Positions 55,681-64,000 of a DNA stretch of 64,000 nt are shown here, in pieces. The translations under genes were made by a program, and so were the position numbers. Below the pieces are notes generated by a model. It searched no databases and was not told the DNA's origin. It saw only the letters and a list, made by a program, of their open reading frames with translations. Source of the stretch: Budorcas taxicolor (Eukaryota; Chordata; Mammalia; Artiodactyla; Bovidae); the NCBI RefSeq assembly GCF_023091745.1, contig NC_068925.1, positions 3,410,001-3,474,000 on the forward strand, written 5' to 3'. Every line of letters begins with the position of its first letter. The first letter of the stretch is position 1.

Positions 55681-57135
55681 TTGCTGTTGTTCAGTCACAA
55701 AATCATGTCCAGCTCTTTGAGACCCGTGGACTAAAGGATGCCAGGGTTTCCTATCCTTCACTGTTTCCTGGAGTTTGCTCAAATTCATGAGCATTGAGTT
55801 AATGATGCCATCCAACCACTTCATTCTCTGTTGCTTCCTTCTCTTCCTGCTCTCAATCTTTCCCAGCATCAGGGTCTTTTCCAATCAGTTGACTCCTTGC
55901 ATCAGGTGGCCAAAATATTGAAGCTTCAGCTTTAGCATCAGTCCTTCCAGTGAATATTCAGGATTGAATTCCTTTAGGATTGACTGGTTGGATCTCCTTG
56001 CAGTCCAAGGAACTCTGAAGAGTCTTCTCCAACACAATTTGAAAGCATCAATTCTTTGGCTCTCAGCCTTCTTCACAGTCCAACTCTCACACCCATACAT
56101 GACTACTGGAAAAACCATAGCTTGGACTATCTGGACCTGTGTTGGCAGAGTGATTCTCTACTTTTTAATATGTCGTCTAGGTCATAGCTTTTCTTCCAAG
56201 GAGCAAGTGTCTTTGAATTTCATGGCTGCAGTCACATTCTACAGAGATTTTGGAACCCAAGAAAATAAAATCTGTCACTGTTTCCATTGTTTCCCCATCT
56301 ATTTGCCATGAAATGATGGGACTGGGTGCCATGATCTTCATTTTTTGAATGTTGAGTTTCAAGCCAGCTTTTTCACTCTCCTCTTTCATCCTCATCAACA
56401 GGCTCTTTAGTTTCACTTCACTTTCTGCCATAGGGGTGGTATCATCTGCATATCTGAGATTATTGATATTTCTCCTGCAATCTTGATTCCAGCTTGTGAT
56501 TCATCCAGCCAGGCATTTTGCTGGATGTACTCTGCATGAAAGTTAAGTAAGCACGGTGACAATATACAGCTTTGTCGTACTTCTTTCCCAATTTTGATCC
56601 AGTCTATTGTTTCATGTCCGGTTCTAACTTTTGCTTCTTGACCTGAATACAGGTTTCTTAGGAGGTAGATAAGGTGGTCTGGTATTCCCATCTCTAAGAA
56701 TTTTCCAGACTTCATTGTGATCCACACAGTCAAAGGCTTTAGTGTAGTCAATGAAGTATAAGTAGGTGTTTTTCTGGAACTCTCTTGCTTTTTCTATGAT
56801 CCATTGGATCTTGGCAATTTGATCTCTGGTTTCTCTGTCTTTTCTAAATCCAGCTTGTACATCTGGAAGTTCTTGGTTCATGTACTGTTGAAGACTAGCT
56901 TGAAGTATTTTGAGCCTTACTTTGCTAGCTTGCGAAGTGAGTGCAATTGTACAGTAGTTTGAACATTCTTCGGCATTGTTTTTCTTTGGAATTGGAATGA
57001 CAACTGACCTTTTCCAGTCCTGTGGCCACTGTTGAGCTTTCCAAATTTGCTGGCATATTGAGTGTAGCACTTAGCATCATCTTTTAGGAACCGAAATAGC
57101 TGAGCTGGAATTCTATCATATCTACTAGCTTTCTT
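55681..57135 (-). mobile_element. BovB LINE, 1.45 kb, 5'-truncated, copy P
   Basis: The 3' tail is TTGCTGTTGTTCAGTCAC (older subfamily). RT-region pieces survive at 56177-56431, 56413-56751 and 56624-57070, shifted against each other. The YADD codons near 56448 are out of frame. It ends near CTACTAGCTTTCTTTGTAGT. Confidence 0.94.
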
Positions 57136-57489
57136 TGTAGTGTAAGTTCTACAAAATAAGTCTTTTGAGATTTTTGTCTGGAATCTTTTAAAATTTTGAG
57201 ATTAATTCAGTCCCATCTTACTTTATTATTAACTTTAACACTGAAGTTTTCTATGAACATAGTATGTTTTTTATTTGATTTTATGTTTTAGAATTTCTTC
57301 CGTAAGATTTTTTGAAGATTTTTTCCTGTAGGTACCCTTCCCCACCCCTACTGAGGTAATAAGTACAGAAATAAGTACAGTACCATGGACCTTGGAAATG
57401 AATACTCCAAAAGATTCTGAAGAATAAGGAGACAACGTTTGTAAGACTTGTCCAGTTGTTGATTCTTATGATGGCTTTGTACTCTGTCA
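57136..57489. other. Unassigned, partly antisense-L1-like
   Basis: 57136-57330 is T-rich with weak antisense L1 similarity. The rest is unassigned. No gene. Confidence 0.35.
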
Positions 57490-58325
57490 ACAGTAGCTAA
57501 GCTAGAGCTACATTTCCCATAATTTCCTTCCCTGCAAGCTTCTTGGTTAGCATTGCCCACAAAAGAAGTTTGCATGACATTTTGAAGGTAGAAATGAAGG
57601 TCACTGTAGGGCCAAGCAGTTATGTAGTTCACACATCGTATATCAGTTACTGACTCATTTTGCTGGCTTGAGGCCGATACCAACCATCTCCCAGTGGATA
57701 TCCTTCTTCACTCTCTCTAAACCCTGGGCCATGTGCATGTGCAGGAAACGTTCATATGTGCTACGTAAAGCCAGCTCTTAGAGTAGGAATATGGGGGACA
57801 CATACAGTTCCACTTTGTCCTCGCAGGTTGCTCTTGGTCTTTTATGCCTCCCACATCATGTCTATCTCCTCTTTCCAACTGCTGGCCTTGCTGACTTCAG
57901 GCCTGGCACTCGCTGCAAAAGCAACAGACTTACCCAGACGGCTTAACGGGTCCCCAGGACTGTAAAGCCCCAATCCCCATAATAAATCCTTTAGTCTATC
58001 TCATCCTTAATAGTATTCACCTCTAATCAAATCCAATGGCTCCCCACTCCAGTCCTCTTGCCTGGACAATCCCATGGACGGAGGAGCCTGGTGGGCTGCA
58101 GTCCATGGGGTCGCTGAGAGTCGGACACGACTGAGCGACTTCACTTTCACTTTTCAGTTTCATGCATTGGAGAAGGAAATGGCAACCCACTCCAGTGTTC
58201 TTGCCTGGAGAATCCCAGGGACAGGGAAGCCTGGTGGGCTGCTGTCTATGGGGTAGCACAGAGTTGGACACGACTGAAGTGACTTAGCAGCAGCAGCTAA
58301 TCAAATCCTAACTGATAGAATTTCC
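57490..58325 (+). mobile_element. Ancient mammalian LTR-like repeat, split by BOV-A2
   Basis: GCTGGCCTTGCTGACTTCAG, GCAACAGACTTACCCAGACG and a CCCATAATAAATCCTTTAG poly(A)-like signal near 57976, ending TAACTGATAGAAT after the SINE. Same family as 51277-51662, opposite strand. Confidence 0.5.
58034..58296 (+). mobile_element. BOV-A2 SINE dimer
   Basis: Two BovA units joined by CTTCACTTTCACTTTTCAG, ending GACTTAGCAGCAGCAG. Flanked by CTAATCAAATCC at 58022-58033 and 58297-58308, a 12-base target-site duplication. Confidence 0.95.
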
Positions 58326-58911
58326 ATTTCCCTAAATGAACGTCCCAGAAGGAATACTGGAAAATAGAATGAAGAAAGTTATAAATTGCATAAGATCTCT
58401 GAGGGATTGAGAGCACATCTTGAAGAATTCAGGGACAAGATACAGTTCTTTTAATGAAATGAGTAAAGACTGATGTGGAAACTACAGTGGCTAGTGTCAA
58501 TGGAAAAGAGTTTGAGACATACTTCCATAGCTCAGCACAGATCCAAAATCAATGAGTAGAAGTCAATTTGGGAATGCAGGATTTATTTGGTAGTTAACTT
58601 AGTTTTTTACTGTTGGTAATTTATTTTCGAAGCCTCTTAGTATAATGTCTGGAACAGTATGCATGCTCTCAACAAAGTGTTTTGAAATGAATTGCAATTA
58701 GACTGTCTATTCTTGGCAATATTGTGAGACTCGGTTTGGCCAAAATACCATTAACTAGGCCAATGGGAAATATTATTGCCCTGTGTTCGAGAGAGAAAAT
58801 GAATACTTAAAGAGATAGTACAATTTGGTCTCTTTTCATCTGAAAATACAGACTGGATAATAAAATCTCTGAATTTTGGAATAGGAAATAAATTTAATAT
58901 AACCTTTGGTT
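58326..58911. other. Unassigned, with a MIR-like piece
   Basis: 58625-58690 (GCCTCTTAGTATAATGTCTG and CTCAACAAAGTGTTTTGAAA) resembles the 3' end of a MIR SINE. The rest is unassigned. Confidence 0.4.
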
Positions 58912-58958
58912 CACATACTGTTAAAGCCTAGCTTGAAGGATTTTGAGCATTATCCATT
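58912..58958 (-). mobile_element. Tiny internal BovB fragment
   Basis: TTCACATACTGTTAAAGCCT and GAAGGATTTTGAGCATTA match the RT N-terminal region of BovB (compare 20030-20070). No neighbouring BovB sequence. Confidence 0.7.
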
Positions 58959-58982
58959 TGAATTTTTTCCAAATGAGTCAAA

Positions 58983-59194
58983 GTGAAAGTGAAGTCACTC
59001 AGTCATGTCCAACTCTTTGCGACCCCATAGACTGTAGCCTACCAAGCTCCTCCGTCCATGGGATTTTCCAGGCAAGAGTACTGGAGTGGGTTGCCATTTC
59101 CTTCTCCAGAGGATCTTCCTAACCCAGGGATTGAACCCGGGTCTCCCTCATTGTAGGCAGACGCTTTACCATCTGAGCCACCAGGGAAGCTCTT
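58983..59194 (-). mobile_element. Bov-tA SINE, antisense
   Basis: GTGAAAGTGAAGTCACTCAG start, end GAGCCACCAGGGAAGC. Flanked by AATGAGTCAAA at 58972-58982 and 59195-59205. Confidence 0.95.
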
Positions 59195-59205
59195 AATGAG
59201 TCAAA

Positions 59206-59745
59206 AGGAGTTGTTTAACTTGACAAATTCAGTGGCAAAGTTTGTATCAGAGTCGTGTTCATAGAAATCTCAGTTCATTGTTACTTATTAAACAAACCTC
59301 AGTCTCTTCCCTGCAAAAATAGTTGGGTGAATTTATTTATTGTTGATTGAAAAGTTAAACTCAAGTACTGATAAGATCAATTTCAAATTGATAAGAGATC
59401 TTTAAAGGTCCAGGCCTTTCTTCATACAACAGTTTCTTCAGAAACTTGGATAAAGACCTATGAGAAATATTTGTATGAAATCATCAGATGACATAAACTG
59501 TACAGTATTGACCAACACAGTTAGGATTCCAAATGCTAAGTAACAGGCTGTAGTGTTGGGCTGCAAGATATAAATTTATAGGAGTAATTGGAAAGTCTGG
59601 TGTATACATTACACATATATAATAAGCATAGGAAGGGAAAAACTTAGTTTGGTAGCAGTTCAAAAGAAAAGGGCCTAACATTTTATAAACCCAATGAATG
59701 ATGCAAAGGAACTTAAAAAAATGTTTATACAATCTTTGGTTGTAA
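59206..59745. other. Unassigned, no gene seen
   Basis: AT-rich sequence without a recognised repeat or coding frame. Confidence 0.4.
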
Positions 59746-59758
59746 GAAGATGGAGGAG

Positions 59759-60086
59759 ACTTCCCTGGTAGTGTAGTAGATAGGAATCTTCCTGCCAAAG
59801 CAGGGGACACAGGCTTGATCCCTGGTCCAGAAAGATTCCACATGCTCGAAGCAACTAAGCCTGTGCATCACAACTACTGTGCCCATGCTCTAGTGTCTCT
59901 GAGCCACAACTACTGTGCCCACTGGCTGCAACTTCGGAAGCCTTCACCCCCTAGAGCCTGTGCTCCGCAAAGAGAGAAGCCAGCTGCATGGGAAGTCTGC
60001 CCACTGCAACGAGAGGAGCCCCCACTCACCCCAAATAGAGAAAGCCCTGGAACAGCAGCAAAGACCCAGTGCAACCAAAAATAAAT
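59759..60086 (+). mobile_element. CHR-2 SINE, apparently full length
   Basis: Head ACTTCCCTGGTAGTGTAGTA, GCTTGATCCCTGGTCC B box, then the long CHR-2 body (CAACTACTGTGCCC twice, GAGCCTGTGCTCCGCAAAG, GTGCAACCAAAAATAAATA end). Flanked by AAGATGGAGGAG and AAGATGGAAGAAG. About 330 bases, the full extent of this SINE type. Confidence 0.9.
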
Positions 60087-60337
60087 AAGATGGAAGAAGA
60101 AACGTTTGTTGGAGGATGTAGATACTGTACAATTTAAAGGCCTGAGGCACAGCTGTAAGCTACGGGATTTCTAAATCTTTTCCTAGAAATGCAGCGACGC
60201 TAATGCATAGCTTGTGGGAACCCCTGCTGAGCTAGGCCTTGCTTGCTGCAGACTCTCCCACCTCCTCATCATGTACCCGCAGTGCTGTTTCCCTGTGTAG
60301 AGAGTGTCTGTAGACCACCTTTCCCCTCTGATCACCT

Positions 60338-60527
60338 CTTTTTAAAAGATTATTATTATTTATTTGACTGAGCCCGGTGTTAGTTGTGGCACACGGGATC
60401 TTCTGTCTTTGTTATGGTGACTGGGATCTTTAGTTGTGACGTGAGATCTAGTTCCCTGAGGAATCGAACCTGGGTCCCCCTGCACTGGGAGCCCAGAGTC
60501 CTGGCCACTAGACCACCAGGGAAGTCC
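60338..60527 (-). mobile_element. CHR-type SINE, antisense
   Basis: GGCACACGGGATCTTCTGTC, GAATCGAACCTGGGTCCC and the end CCACCAGGGAAGTCC. Flanked by CTGATCACCT (60328-60337) and CTGGTCACCT (60528-60537). Confidence 0.88.
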
Positions 60528-60640
60528 CTGGTCACCTTAATTCTGTCTTTCATTTAAGCCTACCTTCAGCCCCATCCATCTTTCAACTAACTCTGTTCAC
60601 AATAAACTTTCTCTTGCTCTGAACTTCTTAGCATTTTATT

Positions 60641-60850
60641 TTGTTATTTAATCACTAAGTCATGTCAGACTCTTTTGTGACCCCATGGACTGTAGCCCAC
60701 CGGGTTCTTCTGTCCGTGGGATTTCCCAGGCAAGGGTATTCGACTTGGTTACCATTTTCTTCTCCAGGGGATCTTTCTGATCCAGGGATCAAACCTGCAT
60801 CGCCTGCATTGTCAGGCAGGTTCTTTACCATTGAGCCACCAGGGAAACCC
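60641..60850 (-). mobile_element. Bov-tA SINE, antisense (left of divergent pair)
   Basis: TTTAATCACTAAGTCATGTC start, GATCAAACCTGCATCGCCTG B-box complement, end GAGCCACCAGGGAAACCC. Confidence 0.92.
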
Positions 60851-60881
60851 CTCCTTAGCATTTACTTATTCTAAATCTTGG

Positions 60882-61098
60882 CTTCCCAGGTGGCAATAGT
60901 GGTAAAGAACCTGCCTGACAACACAGAAGACATAAGAGACACAGGATCGATCCCTGAGTCTGGAAGATCCCTGGAGAAGGAAATGGCAACCCACCCCAGT
61001 ATTCTTGCCTGGAGAATCCCACAGACAGAGGAGCCTGGTAGGCTACAGTCCATGGGGTTGCACAGAGTTGGACACGACTGAAACAACTTAGCATGCAT
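60882..61098 (+). mobile_element. Bov-tA SINE (right of divergent pair)
   Basis: Head GGCTTCCCAGGTGGCAATAG, B box GGATCGATCCCTGAG, end CAACTTAGCATGCATCC. It lies 31 bases from the opposite-strand SINE. Confidence 0.92.
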
Positions 61099-61540
61099 CC
61101 CAAATCTTATACTGTCTTTTTTAGACTGTTGCTTTTAGTTAATGATAATTGTGATGATGATACGAGTGGCAATAGTGACAAGTGGCAGTGGCAATAAATA
61201 AGAATTAGTTGAGAATGAGAAAATCTTGAGGAGAGGTGACTCATTTCTAGGAAGACACAGTGCTAATTGTAAAAGCTAAAGAATGAAGTAGTTTGAAAAA
61301 ATCACTATTCTATTGTTGCTTTGAAATTTGGCTTTTTAAAAAGTTGTAAAACTATCTTATAAAGGGGCAACATATAAAAAACTGAGTCCCAGTATGTTAA
61401 GTGACTTTGTCCAAGACCACTAAATAAAAGATCAATTTGTGTGGTGTGCTAGGCCCTACACTATGTCTATCAGATAAGGCTCTTAGGAGTTTATGTTGTA
61501 AGAACTAGAAGCCAGCTTTAGCTGGTCTAAGCAGAAATGG
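61099..61540. other. Unassigned, no gene seen
   Basis: No recognised repeat. A short GTGGCAATAGTGACAAGTGG tract is mildly repetitive. Confidence 0.4.
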
Positions 61541-62640
61541 AATTTATTTGGTCAACACGTCTACTTAATATATATTTCTTGAGTGCTCACTATGTGCTAA
61601 GAGCTTTTTTAGGCCCAGGGGATATAATAAAAAACAAAGGTCCTATTCTCAAGGAATTTACATTGTTGTAGGGAAGATAAAAGATAAACAAGTGTATAAA
61701 TATATTGTATTTCAGGTACTAAAGAAATAAAATAAAGAGGAATGATTCAGATTCAGAAAAGAAAATGATTTAGAAAAGAAAAATGGAGGCCTCCAGCAGA
61801 GGAAAGGATCAGGAAAGGATCTGGCAGAGAAAAAAATTATCTTAAATAAGGGGTCAAGGGGGCCTGTCTTATAAATAACATTTAAGTAGAGACCTAACTG
61901 AGTGTGGAAGCAAGTCATGGTGGCATCTTGGAGAAAAGCACTCCATGCAGAAGAAACAGCAAGGCTAAAGGCTTAGTATAAGGAGTGTGCTCGGCATTTT
62001 GATGTACAGCAGGGAGGCTTGTGTGGCCAAAGCAGAGCAAATGAGAAAGAGAAGGGAAATAAGATCAGAAAGGTAGCAAGCAACAAGCCAATCATCTAGG
62101 ACTCAATATGTATTTTGAAATTTATTTTGAGTAAAATCAGAAATATGGGTTGGTTTTAATCAGAGGAGTAACAGGATCTGACTTAAGATTTTATTTTTAA
62201 AATATATCTATTTATTCAGCTGTGCCAGGTCTTAGTTGGTAGCACACAAGATCTTCAATCTTTGTTGAGACATGTGGGATCTAGTTCCCTGCCCAGGGAT
62301 GGAACCCGAGCACCCTGCATTGGGAACTGGGAGTCTCAGCCACTGGACAACCAGGGAAGTTCCCTGACTTAAGATTTTAAAAGATCACTGACTATTACGT
62401 GGAGACAGGACTGTACGGGAACAAAGATGAAAGCAGGAAGGCCAGTTAGAGGCTGCAAACCACTGAGGGATAATGGCGGCTCAGGCCTGGGGGTATCAGT
62501 GGAGGAGACGGGCCACTTTCAGAATTTCCTGATGAATTAGATATAGGGCTACAGAGAAGACTCAAACACATCTCCAAAGTTTGAGCCCGGGAAACCCAAA
62601 CCCTGAGAAGAAGAGTTGGATAGTTCATAGAATTTCCTGG
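61541..62640 (+). mobile_element. Ancient mammalian-wide repeat, split by a SINE
   Basis: GAGTGCTCACTATGTGCTAA, CAAGGAATTTACATTGT, GCATCTTGGAGAAAAGCACT, CAGCAAGGCTAAAGGC and GAGGAGTAACAGGATCTGAC follow the order of a widespread old mammalian repeat (L2/MIR age). I cannot give the family name with certainty. The CHR SINE at 62194-62363 interrupts it. Confidence 0.55.
62194..62363 (-). mobile_element. CHR-type SINE, antisense, 16-base TSD
   Basis: GGGATCTAGTTCCCTGCCCA and GGGATGGAACCCGAGC, ending CCAGGGAAGTTCC. Flanked by CTGACTTAAGATTTTA at 62178-62193 and 62364-62379, a perfect 16-base duplication. Confidence 0.92.
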
Positions 62641-63339
62641 AGACTCAAGCTCTGAAAATGGGCATATAATTAAAGAGGAGGGAGGGAGTCACAACCGCTG
62701 GCAAAATCATACCATCGAGCTAGTCTGATGAAGCCTTTCTTGCTGCAAGCACTGGATGTTGCGTGCCATCCTGGCATGGAAACTAGACATTCTAGCTGTT
62801 GCTAGAGTAAATTCTGTTTCCCTGCTTCTTTCTCTGCATTATTGTTTCCTGAGTCAAAACCCCAGGCTCAGATGGTAGGCAGCCACAAACACAAGGAGCA
62901 TCTGAGCAGTTATGTCTGAGCAGTCACTGAGGAAGGAAGCTACTGTAACTCATTTAAGAGCTAGGTGTTTTAAAGGAATTTTAAGAAACCAATCTGAGAG
63001 AATTTCATTCATAACTAAGAGCACTTCAAACTCTTCAACAGGAAGAGGAGCGGTTGCGTTATCACTTGACGGCAGGAAGTATCAGTAACAGACTTCCTTC
63101 TGCTTTGCCCACTGGCTTCACCACAGCCCTGTGAGCCTGGGATTCTTACAGAAGCGAGGTTTGCTTTCAAGGCGCCCAGGGCCCTATCTGTGTATTGTTT
63201 ATCCTTCTTAATCATTGCAGCATCAGGGGAAAATGAAGCCTAACTACACTGTGATAATTGCTGAGAGAATCAAATGTACTTGAAAGCAAAGGGGTGTACC
63301 AAAGTCAGGCATTGCTGAGCAGTAGTTTTTAAGTTTTTT
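62641..63339. other. Unassigned, no gene seen
   Basis: No repeat family recognised. Minus-strand open frame 63015-63215 (66 codons) lacks any family signature. One of the few unique-looking stretches. Confidence 0.4.
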
Positions 63340-63565
63340 AAAATTTATTTTTAATTGGAGGATAATTGATTTACAGTATTGGGTTGGTTGCTGCCATACA
63401 ACAACGTGAATCAGCCATAAGTACACACGTGTCCCCTTCCTCCTGAACTTCTACCCACCCTCACCCCATCCCACCGTCTAGTCTGTCACAGAGCACGAGG
63501 TTGAGCCCCCTGTGCCATGCAGCAGCTTCCCACTGGCTATCTATTTTGCACGTGGCAGTGTATAT
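63340..63565 (-). mobile_element. Ruminant L1 3' UTR, antisense
   Basis: TTTTTAATTGGAGGATAATT, GTTGCTGCCATACAACAACG and GTGTATATATGTCAATGC are the complement of the recent ruminant L1 3' end. About 225 bases, 5'-truncated. Confidence 0.75.
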
Positions 63566-63739
63566 ATGTCAATGCTACTTGCTTTAAGAACCTCCACAAA
63601 ATCTCACAAACTCTTCCATGGAATTGTTGAAGAACTTGAAAAACAAAGTTTGAAACCACTGGATAATTCGAAGAACACCAGATGGAATATTGAAAGACCA
63701 GAGTTGTCACTGTGCTGTTGGGGTTGATTTATTACATCC

Positions 63740-63870
63740 CCATAAACTTTAATCTCTGTAAACCCTAGTTTTTCTTCTATAAAATTGAAAATTTAAAAAA
63801 AATCACCATTTCAGTGCTATCATAAGGATTAAATAAGAGAATGCATGTAAAACCTATCTGAAGGGTGAGT
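63740..63870 (+). mobile_element. MIR SINE fragment
   Basis: CTGTAAACCCTAGTTTTTCT, then ATAAGGATTAAATAAGAGAA and TGCATGTAAAAC follow the conserved 3' half of MIR. Confidence 0.6.
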
Positions 63871-64000
63871 AAAGTTTCCTATGAAGTTAGAATAACTTAC
63901 TTTCCACAGGCACAGGGAACCAAAAATTTTAAACCTAAAGCACTTAGGTACTATACCTGTGTTGCCTGGGACACTCCTGTTGTCCTGGAAGATATGGAGG

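Noticed and set aside
62641..63339. Possible conserved exon in unique-looking sequence
   Set aside because: Short frames without splice-site context or recognisable domain. I cannot support a coding call from sequence alone.

Overview
This is vertebrate nuclear DNA, and specifically DNA of a ruminant of the family Bovidae (cattle, sheep, goat, buffalo or a relative). The diagnosis rests on the repeats: at least 14 copies or pieces of the RTE-type LINE BovB, many Bov-tA and BOV-A2 SINEs (tRNA-Glu head plus BovA body), CHR-type tRNA-derived SINEs, and artiodactyl L1. Bov-tA/BOV-A2 SINEs are restricted to ruminants. I find no gene that looks functional. There are no spliced-exon-like conserved reading frames, RNA genes, CRISPR arrays or bacterial-type operons. 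Nearly every long reading frame is a decayed BovB or L1 frame, or its antisense shadow.

Layout. 1-3.5 kb: old antisense L1 carrying a retrocopy of the ribosomal protein gene RPS15. 3.5-7.2 kb: a 1.7-kb BovB, a CHR SINE, and a MER5A-like DNA transposon split by a Bov-tA SINE that itself carries an inverted 82-bp copy of sequence 0.9 kb upstream. 7.8-18.4 kb: one old sense-strand L1 broken by a 2.5-kb BovB, a Tigger-like DNA transposon, a small terminal-inverted-repeat element, a younger internally rearranged L1, and several SINEs. 18.4-22.3 kb: a BovB that reaches its 5' endonuclease region, with a second BovB nested in it. 22.9-24.1 kb: the 3' end of an endogenous retrovirus (Env transmembrane tail plus LTR-like sequence), interrupted by a BovB and a SINE. 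24.2-29.8 kb: L1 ends, SINEs and low-complexity AT-rich DNA. 29.9-37.7 kb: one long degenerate sense L1 with repeated 5' UTR units, interrupted by SINEs, a microsatellite, an antisense L1 end and a BovB. 37.7-46.7 kb: an L1 3' end split by a 2.1-kb antisense BovB, then an antisense L1 split by two sense BovB copies. 46.7-64 kb: mixed BovB, SINEs, antisense L1 and ancient mammalian LTR-like, MIR-like and other repeats, with unassigned stretches between.

By my coordinates BovB accounts for roughly 18 kb, over a quarter of the window. Because many insertions keep target-site duplications, the window gives a readable order of insertions.

I did not find a new biological system. The observations most worth following are: BovB copies that share the same inactivating lesions (an in-frame TAG plus YADD to HADD in two neighbours; an identical +2 frameshift in two other copies), which suggests trans-mobilised dead sub-lineages or local gene conversion; the inverted templated insertion near 6.7 kb; and the RPS15 retrocopy. 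Repeat family names are from recognition by eye, not from a database search; boundaries are good to about 5-20 bases unless a target-site duplication is quoted.
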